Below, one piece after another: positions 1 through 8,127 of a stretch of DNA of 64,000 nt. Position numbers and translations under genes: made by a program. Position 1 is the first letter of the stretch, and every line of letters starts with the position of its first letter. The DNA is from Acidobacteriota bacterium. GTDB taxonomy: Bacteria > Acidobacteriota > Thermoanaerobaculia > UBA5066 > Gp7-AA6. The stretch lies in assembly GCA_027307335.1 (NCBI GenBank), contig DAHUXD010000024.1, positions 53,955 to 117,954 on the forward strand, in the 5' to 3' direction. The notes under the pieces were generated by a model. That model saw nothing but the letters and a program-made list of their open reading frames with translations. It had not been told where the DNA came from and made no database searches.

Positions 1-699
1 TCCTCGCAGCTCCAGACGCGCCTCGCCCGCGCGCGGCTCGAGGCGCTGAAGACGCAGCTCCATCCCCACTTCCTCTTCAACGCGCTCCACAGCATCCTGC
101 CCCTCGTCTTTCGCGACGCCGACGCGGCCTCGCGCACCGTCCGGCGCCTCTCCGATCTGCTGCGCCTGTCGCTCCGCAACGAGGCGTACGACCTGCTGCC
201 GCTCTCCCGAGAGCTCGAGATCCTGTCCGTCTACCTCGAGATCCAGCAGACGCGTTTCGCCGACCGGCTGACGGTCGCGCTGGACGTCCCCGACAGCCTC
301 GCCGACGCGCTCGTGCCGACGCTGATCCTCCAGCCGCTCGTCGAGAACGCGATCAAGCACGGCATCGCCGCGAGGCCGGGCGCCGGTCGGGTGGAGGTCC
401 GCGCGCGGCGCGGGCGGGACGGACGTCTCGCGCTCCTCGTGTCCGACGACGGTCCGGGGCCCTCGGCGGGCGAGCGCCCCGAGGGCAGCGGCGGAGTCGG
501 GCTCCGCAACACGCGGGAGCGCCTCGCGCTCCTCTACGGCGACGACCACGAGTTCGCCTTCGAGGGCGCGCCGGGGCACGGTTGCCGCGTGCGTCTGAGC
601 CTCCCGCTCGTGGCGGCCGGCGACGCTTCGTCCCGGTCCGGCGCCGTCCCGGAGGGCGCGCGCATCGCGGCGGAGGCTCTGCCGGCGGGGGTCGCATGA
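1..699 (+). CDS. LytS/YehU-type sensor histidine kinase, C-terminal part
   Basis: The open frame enters from the left edge, so the N-terminal sensor or membrane part is missing. The visible 232 residues hold a His_kinase domain with the motif QLHPHFLFNALHSI near residues 20-33; the first His is the expected phosphoacceptor. A HATPase_c domain follows with an N-box (LVENAIKHG), a G1 box (SDDGPGPS) and a G2 box (GVGLRNTRERL). These kinases normally phosphorylate a LytTR-type response regulator, but none is encoded downstream, so a partner would lie upstream. Its stop overlaps the ATG of the next gene (ATGA at 696-699), which suggests translational coupling. The family call is firm; the signal is unknown. 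Confidence 0.9.
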   Translation, partial: SSQLQTRLARARLEALKTQLHPHFLFNALHSILPLVFRDADAASRTVRRLSDLLRLSLRNEAYDLLPLSRELEILSVYLEIQQTRFADRLTVALDVPDSLADALVPTLILQPLVENAIKHGIAARPGAGRVEVRARRGRDGRLALLVSDDGPGPSAGERPEGSGGVGLRNTRERLALLYGDDHEFAFEGAPGHGCRVRLSLPLVAAGDASSRSGAVPEGARIAAEALPAGVA

Positions 700-1961
700 G
701 ACCGCCTTGCGGCGGGAGAACGCCGCATCGGCGGCCGGGCCGAGGGAACCGAGGGCCGGGCGCCGAAAGAAGGCCCTCGTCGGTCCGCTGCGCCGCGGTC
801 GCGGTCCTCGCGGCGGCCCTCGCCGCGGCCGTCGCGGCGGCCGGGTCGCCGGCGTCGCCCCACGCGAAGGCGATCGAGCGATCGCGAGCTCTCCTCGACG
901 CGGCGCTCCAGCTGTACCCGGGAACCTCGGTCGCGGTCGCGGTCGGCAACGACATCGTGTGGTCGACCGCGTTCGGGTACGCCGACGTGGAGCGCCACCG
1001 CCCGGTCTCGCGCGCGACCCAGTTCCGGATCTACGAGGTGGCGATGCCGCTCACGACGGCCGTCATGGCGCGGCTCGCCGACGAGGGCCGGCTCGACCTC
1101 GACGCGCCGGTCCAGCGCTACCTGCCGGGCGCCGTCGACTCGGGGTACCCGGTCACCGCGCGCCAGCTCGCGGCGCACCTGTCCGGCGCGCGCGACTTCC
1201 CCGGCGATGAGGACGCGCCGGCCCCGTGCGCGAGCGCCCGCGAGGCCGCGCGGCGGCTTCCCCCCGGAGTGTTCGTGCGGCCCTCCGGCCTCGCCTTCTC
1301 GCCGTCGCGAGCCGGCTACGTGCTCCTCTCGGCGGTCCTGGAGGCGGCCTCGGGGAAGGACTTCGCGGCGCTGCTCTCGGAGACCGTCGCCGCCCCGGCG
1401 GGCATGCCATCGACGATGCGGGACGATCCCAGGCGGTTCCTGCCGGGACGCACGCTCTTTTACGAGCGCGGCTGGTTCGGGCTGCTCTCGATGGCCCCGG
1501 ACGTCGACGTCAGCTGCCGTTACGGCGCGGGCGGCCTCGTCTCGACGACGGGCGACCTCGCGCGCTTCGGCGCCGCGCTCGTCGGCGGCGAGATCGTCCG
1601 CCCCGAGAGCGCGCGGGCCCTCTTCACGCCGCAGCGGACGCGAACGGGGACGGACACGGGCTACGGGCTCGGCTGGCACGTGGACGCGGACGCGCGCGGA
1701 CGCGCCGTCGCGTGGCACGGCGGCCGCGGCGTCGGCGGCCGCGCCGCGATCGTCGTCGTGCCGCACGCGCGGCTCGTCGTCGTGATGCTGTCGAACATCG
1801 AGGGCGAACGGCTCGACGAGCACGCGCGGCGCATCGCGGCCTGGTTCCTCGAGAGCGTCGAGGCCTCCGGCGGCGCGCCCGACGTCCTGCGCGCGAGCGG
1901 TCCGCCGGGGAAGAGCGCGGCGCCGCTCGCGTTCCGCGCTCTGCCGGCTCCCGGAGAGTAG
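696..1961 (+). CDS. Beta-lactamase-family (serine hydrolase fold) protein, probably catalytically inactive
   Basis: 421 residues. An N-terminal hydrophobic Ala-rich segment (about residues 34-49) looks like a signal peptide or anchor. The fold follows class C beta-lactamase/PBP4*-like proteins: ADEGRLDLDAPVQRYLPG follows the active-site helix and a C-terminal HGG motif is kept (WHGGRGVGG). The expected SxxK nucleophile box, however, reads Y-E-V-A-M (residues 113-117), with Glu for Ser and Met for Lys. The usual YxN box reads P-S-R before A-G-Y. So two of three catalytic motifs are gone and a binding or regulatory role is likely. I chose ATG at 696 because it overlaps the kinase stop; the frame is open further upstream, but only inside the kinase gene. 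Confidence 0.85.
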   Translation: MRPPCGGRTPHRRPGRGNRGPGAERRPSSVRCAAVAVLAAALAAAVAAAGSPASPHAKAIERSRALLDAALQLYPGTSVAVAVGNDIVWSTAFGYADVERHRPVSRATQFRIYEVAMPLTTAVMARLADEGRLDLDAPVQRYLPGAVDSGYPVTARQLAAHLSGARDFPGDEDAPAPCASAREAARRLPPGVFVRPSGLAFSPSRAGYVLLSAVLEAASGKDFAALLSETVAAPAGMPSTMRDDPRRFLPGRTLFYERGWFGLLSMAPDVDVSCRYGAGGLVSTTGDLARFGAALVGGEIVRPESARALFTPQRTRTGTDTGYGLGWHVDADARGRAVAWHGGRGVGGRAAIVVVPHARLVVVMLSNIEGERLDEHARRIAAWFLESVEASGGAPDVLRASGPPGKSAAPLAFRALPAPGE

Positions 1962-1989
1962 TGCCCCGCCTGCGGTATCTTCGCGCCCG

Positions 1990-2904
1990 TTGACCGACCG
2001 GCGATCTCTCTGGAGCATCGCGAGCCGTCTCGTTCCCCGCCGCCTCAAGTCGCGCGCGAAACGATTCGTCCGCGAGGCGGGCGACTCGGCCGCGATCGAG
2101 CGGAGATTCGCGGAGCTGACGAACGAGATCGCCGCCCTGCGCTCCCGCCTCGCCGACGCAGAGACCGCGGCCGGCCAGTGGGCTTCCCTGCTCCGCCGGG
2201 AGGCGGAGCTGCCCCCGCCTCCTCCCCCGCATCTCCAGGTCCGGGTGGCCGGCAAGTACGCTCCGGGATTCTTCGACAGCGCGGCCGAGGCCTGCCGCGA
2301 GGTCGACGTCGCGCTCGGCGCCGCCGGCCGGCGCCTGGCCGATTTCGAGACGATCCTCGACTTTGGCTGCGGGCCGGGACGAGCGGTCCGGGTCCTGCGG
2401 GGCCTGGCGCCCGAGGCCCGCCTGTTCGGCGCCGACATCGACCCGGAGGCGATCGCCTGGGCCCGGGGCCACTACTCGTCGTTTGGCGACTTCTCGGTCG
2501 CCCCGCATCACCCGCCGACCCTGTACGCCGACGACCGGTTCGACTTCATCCTCGGGATCAGCGTCTTCACCCATCTGCCCGAAGACATGCAGTTCGAGTG
2601 GCTCGCCGAGCTTCGCCGCATCGCGAAACCGGGAGGCTTCCTGGTGCTGACCACGCACGGCGAGGAGCATTACGGGAAGCTCGACGCGGACGTTCGCGAG
2701 ATCATGCGGACGCGAGGATTCTTCTACGGCGATTTCGGCTGGAACTACGGCCGGAGCGTCTCGCTGCCCGACTTCTACCAGACGGCCTATCACTCGCACG
2801 ACTACATCCGACGCGAGTGGTCGCGCTTCTTCGAGATCGTCGAGATCCGGGCGCTCGGCCTCGAGAAGCACCAGGACGTCGTTCTCCTCCGCCGCCCGGG
2901 CTGA
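1990..2904 (+). CDS. Class I SAM-dependent methyltransferase
   Basis: 304 residues from a TTG start. Residues 30-62 are predicted coiled coil (alternating Glu/Arg/Ala/Leu), followed by a run of prolines at 75-80. The Rossmann-type methyltransferase domain starts with motif I ILDFGCGPG (residues 122-130), and an acidic residue ends strand 2 (GADIDPEAIAWA). The end of the catalytic domain reads FDFILGISVFTHLPEDMQFEWLAEL in two parts, typical of Methyltransf_11/25. Coiled coil plus methyltransferase is common in surface-polysaccharide loci, which fits the glycan genes that follow. The substrate cannot be told. The start is the only reasonable one after the upstream gene's stop. Confidence 0.85.
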   Translation: MTDRRSLWSIASRLVPRRLKSRAKRFVREAGDSAAIERRFAELTNEIAALRSRLADAETAAGQWASLLRREAELPPPPPPHLQVRVAGKYAPGFFDSAAEACREVDVALGAAGRRLADFETILDFGCGPGRAVRVLRGLAPEARLFGADIDPEAIAWARGHYSSFGDFSVAPHHPPTLYADDRFDFILGISVFTHLPEDMQFEWLAELRRIAKPGGFLVLTTHGEEHYGKLDADVREIMRTRGFFYGDFGWNYGRSVSLPDFYQTAYHSHDYIRREWSRFFEIVEIRALGLEKHQDVVLLRRPG

Positions 2905-3017
2905 GATCCGCGGCGCCGGAACACCGCCGCCGAGCTCGACCGGAACCTTCCGTCGCGCCTTCGCCCAGGTGGCGCAGCGGTACCGGGTGCGCGGCGTCCC
3001 GCGTATGATCCATCCAG

Positions 3018-3482
3018 GTGCAGAGTCGCTCCATCGTTCCTGTACCGGTGCTGCGCGGTTTCGCCGCCCTCGTCGTCGGTGCGTCCCTGTGGAGCGGCGT
3101 CCGGGCGCTCGCGCGCGATTTCGACCGCGCCTTCCACGTTGGCGGAAAGAGCGTCTTTCCGGAGAGCATGGTCCGTCAACTCGACGCGATCCGCGCCCGC
3201 GTGCCTCCGGGCGGGACGGTTCTGCTCCTGTCGGCCTCGAGCACCGACGGAGCCTGGTGGGCGCGCGCCTTCCAGCGGGCGCTCTATCCGCGCAATGTCG
3301 TCGTCGTCCGGTATGAACCGCTGCCGAAGGCACAGCTCGCTCGCCTGGGTCGGGAGTGGCGCTTCGGGTGGGGCCTCTTGCTCGCCCCGGAGCCATCGCT
3401 TCTCGCGCTGACGGACCGTGAGGATCTCGGAACTCTTCCGGCCCTTCCCGACCGTGTCTGGCTCGGGAATCTCACGCCGTGA
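3018..3482 (+). CDS. Membrane-anchored protein of unknown function
   Basis: 154 residues from GTG. A single hydrophobic segment near residues 8-25 is followed by a soluble domain of about 120 residues. That domain contains VPPGGTVLLLSAS and YPRNVVVVRYEP, patterns seen in the extracytoplasmic domains that accompany GT-C membrane glycosyltransferases. I cannot assign a family. Its stop overlaps the GTG of the next gene (GTGA at 3479-3482), so the two are probably translated together and may form one functional unit: the downstream protein would supply the membrane part and this one the soluble part. Confidence 0.7.
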   Translation: MQSRSIVPVPVLRGFAALVVGASLWSGVRALARDFDRAFHVGGKSVFPESMVRQLDAIRARVPPGGTVLLLSASSTDGAWWARAFQRALYPRNVVVVRYEPLPKAQLARLGREWRFGWGLLLAPEPSLLALTDREDLGTLPALPDRVWLGNLTP

Positions 3483-4819
3483 CGTTCCGCTGGACGGACC
3501 TCCTCGTGACCGCCGCGCTCGCCGTCGGCTTCGCGGCGGTGGGCGAAGCGATTCTGCGCCGGAGATCGCGTGATCTGGTCTCCGGGAACGAGTCCTTTCT
3601 CGTCGGGATGGCCGCCTGCGGGGCGGGCCTCCTGCCCCTGTCCCTTCTGTTTCCCCGAGCCGCGTTGAGAGTCGAGCTGTTGGTCATGGCGTTATGCCTC
3701 CTGCTCGCCCTGTGGCGCCGCGCACGCGGCTCGCCATCGCCGCCCGCGCCCCGGCTACCGGCTGGAGCGAGAGATTTCGTGTGGCTCGTTCTCACGACGG
3801 CGGTCATCTTGGTCGCGGCCGATTTCACCGCGGTCAACCTCCGGTACGCGTTTCTGTGGGATGGATTTCAGATCTGGGCGAGCAAGACTCAGCTTCTCTA
3901 CTACCGGGGAGCGCTCGACCGGCTCTGGTATCCCGGTGACACGTACGAGCTTCGGTACGTTCCCTATCCTCCGCTCGTCTCGCTTTACGAGGCGCTGCTC
4001 CAGGTCGTGCGCGGGCAATTCGATTTCGATTCCTTCAAGCCCGTGTTCCTGCCGTTTTACTACTCGCTCCTCGTGGCGACCTACGGGGCGGCGCGGGCCG
4101 TCCTCTCCGCCCGTCTCGCCGCCGCCGCCACGCTGATGCTCGCGCTCCTTCCACTGGCCTCCACCGGCACGGCCGCCGGCGCCTACGCGGACATGCCGCA
4201 AGCCGCTTTCGTCGCGGGCGTCGTCGCCGCGGCCTTGCGCCGGACGGATTCGCACGGGGGCCTACCCTGGCTGATCGGCGGCCTCACCGTCGTGAAGCCG
4301 GAAGGCACGATCATCGCCGTCGTCGCCTGCGTGGCGGTGGCCTATGCCTGGAGCATCGAGAAGCGGACGGTCCGTCGTCTGCCCTGGAGTCGCGTCGCGA
4401 TCGTCGCGGTTTTCCTGGCATTGCGTCTCGCTTACGTGCGCTGGGCGTCGGTGTCGGACAGCGTTTACGTGCTGACGAGAGAGTCGCTCATGGTTGCCGC
4501 CGGCCGGATTCCCCACGTCGCTCGCCTTTGCCTGGTCAAGATGCTCAGCCCCCGCCGCTGGGGATTGCTCTGGCCGGCATTCTTGCTCTCCGCCCTCGTT
4601 CTGGGTCGGCGAGGCTCTGCGGCGGAGACCAGCCTCGCCGTCGCGACGGCCACCGCGGCTGCTTTGTTCGCGGTGATCTTTCTCTTCACGACGTGGCCTG
4701 TGGAACTCCACATCGATCAGGCGTATCCGAGGCTCCTCGCCCAGATCTCTCCCGCGGCGGTCGTCGCCACGTTCAGCGGATGGCAATGCGCTCGGCAGGC
4801 TGATATCGAGGTTCCTTGA
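3479..4819 (+). CDS. Polytopic membrane protein, GT-C glycosyltransferase-like
   Basis: 446 residues with about ten hydrophobic segments. The first extracytoplasmic loop carries FLWDGFQIWASKTQLLYYRG, resembling the loop found in PMT/ArnT-like GT-C enzymes that use polyprenyl-phosphate sugars. A conserved catalytic Asp cannot be assigned with confidence. It starts with GTG inside the stop of the upstream gene and its own stop overlaps the TTG of the YfhO gene (TTGA at 4816-4819), so three consecutive genes are coupled. Likely role: adding a sugar to a lipid-linked or cell-surface glycan at the periplasmic face. A flippase or other lipid transporter is a less likely alternative. Confidence 0.65.
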   Translation: MTFRWTDLLVTAALAVGFAAVGEAILRRRSRDLVSGNESFLVGMAACGAGLLPLSLLFPRAALRVELLVMALCLLLALWRRARGSPSPPAPRLPAGARDFVWLVLTTAVILVAADFTAVNLRYAFLWDGFQIWASKTQLLYYRGALDRLWYPGDTYELRYVPYPPLVSLYEALLQVVRGQFDFDSFKPVFLPFYYSLLVATYGAARAVLSARLAAAATLMLALLPLASTGTAAGAYADMPQAAFVAGVVAAALRRTDSHGGLPWLIGGLTVVKPEGTIIAVVACVAVAYAWSIEKRTVRRLPWSRVAIVAVFLALRLAYVRWASVSDSVYVLTRESLMVAAGRIPHVARLCLVKMLSPRRWGLLWPAFLLSALVLGRRGSAAETSLAVATATAAALFAVIFLFTTWPVELHIDQAYPRLLAQISPAAVVATFSGWQCARQADIEVP

Positions 4820-7161
4820 ATCTTCGTTTTCACCACGCCTCCTTCCTGATTCGTGCGGCGCTGCTGCTCCTCCTCCTCGCGCTCATCGACTACGCCCCGA
4901 TCCTCGCCGGCCGGGTCCCATTCCCGGCGGACCTGCTCCTGCAGCTTCCCCCCTACGAGTCCGTGGCCGATCCGCGTTTCGCACCGCGCCCGCATGCCGA
5001 GATGTGGGATCTCGTCACGGAGATGTACCCGTGGAAGGCGTACACGCGACGTGCCGCGCTCGCGGCGACGTTCCCGATGTGGAATCCGCATCTCCTGCTC
5101 GGGACCCCGTTCTCCGGCGACCCCCAACCCGCGCTCTTCTATCCCCCGACGCTGCTCTATGCGGTGCTGCCGACGCCGCTGGCATGGGCCCTTCTGTTCC
5201 TGCTGCGCACCGCCCTCGCGGGTTTTCTCGTGGTCGTGCTCGCCCGTTCGCTCGGAGCCGACGGCCCCGGTGCGCTCGTCGCGGGTGTCGTCTTCGCGTT
5301 CTGCGGCTGGGTCACGGCCTTTCAGACGCGGCCGCATCTCGATACGGTGACATGGCTCGCGCTCGGGTTGTTCGCGATCGACCGTCTTCGGCAAAGGCCG
5401 ACCGGACGGGCGATCGCTCTGACCGCCGCGGCATTTGCCCTTCCGGTCTTCGCCGGCCAGCCGGAGAGTGCGGCTCACGTCACTTTCGTGGGGCTCGTTT
5501 TTTTTCTCTTTCGTTTCGCGGTTCCCGAACGCGATGCGCCGAGCCGGGCGCGTTTCGCTGGCGCGTTTGCTGCTGCGGGGCTTCTCGCCTTGGCGCTCGC
5601 GGCCGTCCAGGCGCTTCCAACGCTCGAATTCATCGGGCAGCTCGACCGTGGACTCGACCGTCCTTGGCCGACGAAGCCGCTCCGGGAGATCGCGGCGTTC
5701 CTGTCTCGCGACCTCGGCTCGAACCCGAACTCCGCCGGCGTCGGAATCCCCGACAGCGCGGCCTACGCCGGCATGCTGACGCTGCTTCTCGCACCGCTGG
5801 CGCTGCTCCATCGCAATCGCCGCGACGCTTTCTTTTTTCTCGGCCTTGTCGTCGTCTGTCTCTCGATCGTGTACGGCCAGGGCCCCGTTTATCGGCTCTC
5901 TCTCCATACGCCGCTGCTGCGGGGAATTCCGAACGGGAGGCTCCTCGCCGTCGCCGACCTGTCTCTCGCCCTGCTCGCCGCCCTCGGGCTCAGCGCCCTG
6001 GTCGAGGACCTCCGAACCCGCCGCCGGCCGGGCGCCGTCTGCTGGGTCCTCGCAGGAGGAGCCTTCGTCGCCGCCGCCGTCGGCACGAGGGCGATCCTGG
6101 TGCACGGCCGGATCGGCTACGAGCCCCACCCTCTTCTTTCGTTCCGGACGATCCGGGGGCCCGCATCCTCCGCGGCGATCCTGCTGGCGTCCGCGCTGCT
6201 TCTCGGTCTCGCTCTCGCGGGGCGGCTGCGCGCGGAGCGTTTCGCGGTCCTCGCGGTGACCTTCGTCGCCCTCGATCTCATGAGCGCGAGTTTTTGTTTC
6301 GTGCCCTTCTTCCGGCCGGCCGACGTCTTTCCGCCCGCGCCCACGTTCGATTTCCTGAGACGCGACCCGGGCGTCCAGCGCGTCGCGGCCGTCGACACCG
6401 CCTACAGCCCCGGAGCCGAGCTCGCCTACGGCCTGGACTCGGCCGGAGGCTTCAACGTCATTCCGCGGCGCACCAACGCGATGCTCTCCACGCTCGGCAC
6501 CGTCCAGTGGGAAGTCCCGCGCTTCCGCTCGGAGCGGATCGTCGGGACGCCGGGCCGACTCCTCGACCTGATGAACGTGAAGTACCTGGTCGCCACCGCG
6601 TCGAACCGAGGAGCCGCCACCCTCGCCGTCCGTCCGGAGCGCTTCCGGCTCGTCTTCTCCGACGCGACCGTCCGGGTCTTCGAGAACCGCACGGTCCTGC
6701 CACGGGCGTTCCTCGTTCCGGCGTCGGGCGTCGAGGTCCTGTCGTCGGAGAAGACGCAGCTCGCGCGCCTCCTGTCGGCCGACTTCGACCCGGCGCGCTC
6801 GGTCATCCTGCCCGAGGCCGTGTCGATCCCGTTTCGCGGCGAAGCGGACCCCGTGCTGCCTCCCGGCGTCTCCGAAATCGTGCCGGGCATCAACGACGTG
6901 CGCATGACCGCCGGCGTGGCGGAGCCCAGCATCCTGGTGCTCTCGCAGACGCACTATCCCGGCTGGCGCGTCGAGGTCGACGGATCCCCGGCCGCGCTGC
7001 TCCGGGCCGACTACGGCTTCGACGGGGTCGCGCTTTCGCCCGGACGGCATCGGGTGCGCTTTGCGCTCGTCCCGAATTCCCTCAGAATCGGGGCCCTGAT
7101 GACCGCCGCCGCTCTCGCCTTCTGCGCCGTCCTCGTCCTGAAGGGACGCCGCGGCCGGTGA
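4816..7161 (+). CDS. YfhO-family membrane protein
   Basis: 781 residues from TTG. The N-terminal two thirds are polytopic (about 12 hydrophobic segments, starting with a Leu-rich one at residues 12-25). The C-terminal extracytoplasmic region ends in the YfhO signature YPGWRVEVDG...SPGRHRVRFALVPNS, followed by a last TM segment. In Bacillus and Listeria, YfhO proteins glycosylate lipoteichoic or wall teichoic acids, so a periplasmic sugar-transfer role fits, although Gram-negative members are poorly studied. The stop overlaps the GTG of the following methyltransferase (GTGA, 7158-7161). The family call is firm; the acceptor molecule is unknown. Confidence 0.85.
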   Translation: MNLRFHHASFLIRAALLLLLLALIDYAPILAGRVPFPADLLLQLPPYESVADPRFAPRPHAEMWDLVTEMYPWKAYTRRAALAATFPMWNPHLLLGTPFSGDPQPALFYPPTLLYAVLPTPLAWALLFLLRTALAGFLVVVLARSLGADGPGALVAGVVFAFCGWVTAFQTRPHLDTVTWLALGLFAIDRLRQRPTGRAIALTAAAFALPVFAGQPESAAHVTFVGLVFFLFRFAVPERDAPSRARFAGAFAAAGLLALALAAVQALPTLEFIGQLDRGLDRPWPTKPLREIAAFLSRDLGSNPNSAGVGIPDSAAYAGMLTLLLAPLALLHRNRRDAFFFLGLVVVCLSIVYGQGPVYRLSLHTPLLRGIPNGRLLAVADLSLALLAALGLSALVEDLRTRRRPGAVCWVLAGGAFVAAAVGTRAILVHGRIGYEPHPLLSFRTIRGPASSAAILLASALLLGLALAGRLRAERFAVLAVTFVALDLMSASFCFVPFFRPADVFPPAPTFDFLRRDPGVQRVAAVDTAYSPGAELAYGLDSAGGFNVIPRRTNAMLSTLGTVQWEVPRFRSERIVGTPGRLLDLMNVKYLVATASNRGAATLAVRPERFRLVFSDATVRVFENRTVLPRAFLVPASGVEVLSSEKTQLARLLSADFDPARSVILPEAVSIPFRGEADPVLPPGVSEIVPGINDVRMTAGVAEPSILVLSQTHYPGWRVEVDGSPAALLRADYGFDGVALSPGRHRVRFALVPNSLRIGALMTAAALAFCAVLVLKGRRGR

Positions 7162-8120
7162 GCTTCCTCCGCCGGATCGGCCTCCAGGGCGCCAGCGCGC
7201 GGGAGCTCTACGACGAAATCGTGCGGCGCGTCGGCTTCGATCCGAACGCGCCGAACTGGACGCCCGAGCTCCGCGAGCTCCACCGCCACTCGCGCGAGAA
7301 GAAACTCCAGCTCTTCCCCGACTTCTTCTACACGCCGGTCTTCTCGCCGGAGGACCTCTCGAACGAGGTCTGGGCGGGCACGTTCCCGCACTGCGGGACG
7401 TGGGACCTCGACGCGCAGCGCGCGTTCCTGCGCGAGACGCCGAGCTTCGCCGACGAGCTCTCGACGCTCTCCTGGAACAGGCCGGAGTCCGATGGCGACG
7501 CCTCCTTCTACTGGGGCAACGGCCAGTTCAGCCACTCGGACGCTTCGCTCTATTTCTCCTTCGTCCGGCGCTTCCGCCCGGGCCGCATCGTCGAGGTCGG
7601 CGCCGGCCACTCGACGCGGCTCGCGGCCCGCGCGATCGAGGCGAACGGCTCGGGAAGGATCCTGTGCATCGACCCGCACGCCCCCGAGTGGCTCGCGCAC
7701 CTCGACGCCCCCGTCGAGGTGCAGGCGATTCCCGTTCAGGAGGTCCCCGAGGAGACGTTCCTCGAGCTTTCGCCGTCCGACATCCTCTTCATCGACGGCT
7801 CGCACATCTCGAAGACGGGCTCCGACGTGAACCACCTCTTCCTGCGCATCCTCCCGCGGCTGCCGAAGGGCGTGCTCGTGCACGTGCACGACATCTGTCT
7901 GCCCTTCGAGTACCCGCGGTACTGGTCGCAGGTGGAGCTCTGCTACTGGAACGAGCAGTACGTGCTGGCCGCCCTGCTCGCGAACAGCCCGAAGTTCGAG
8001 ATCCTCGTCGGCGTGCACTACCTGCAGAAGGCCGACCTCGAGTGCCTGAAACCCTTCGTCCCGAAGGTCGAGAACGTCACGCCGGGCGGCGGAAGCCTCT
8101 GGCTCCGCGTCCGCGAATGA
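7158..8120 (+). CDS. Class I SAM-dependent methyltransferase (Methyltransf_24-like)
   Basis: 320 residues. The SAM-binding motif is GRIVEVGAGHSTRLAARAI, followed by RILCIDPHAPEWL and the acidic pair in DILFIDGSHISKTGSDVN. This ID-G-SH arrangement with an HDI motif (VHVHDICLPFEYP) is typical of Methyltransf_24 enzymes from polysaccharide and natural-product clusters. The long aromatic N-terminal region (FPDFFYTPVFSPEDL, then FYWGNGQFSHSDA) probably forms the substrate pocket. I chose GTG at 7158 because it overlaps the YfhO stop; the frame itself is open much further upstream but inside other genes. It ends the plus-strand coupled group and is convergent with the radical SAM gene. Confidence 0.85.
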   Translation: MSFLRRIGLQGASARELYDEIVRRVGFDPNAPNWTPELRELHRHSREKKLQLFPDFFYTPVFSPEDLSNEVWAGTFPHCGTWDLDAQRAFLRETPSFADELSTLSWNRPESDGDASFYWGNGQFSHSDASLYFSFVRRFRPGRIVEVGAGHSTRLAARAIEANGSGRILCIDPHAPEWLAHLDAPVEVQAIPVQEVPEETFLELSPSDILFIDGSHISKTGSDVNHLFLRILPRLPKGVLVHVHDICLPFEYPRYWSQVELCYWNEQYVLAALLANSPKFEILVGVHYLQKADLECLKPFVPKVENVTPGGGSLWLRVRE

Positions 8121-8127
8121 GCCCGAT

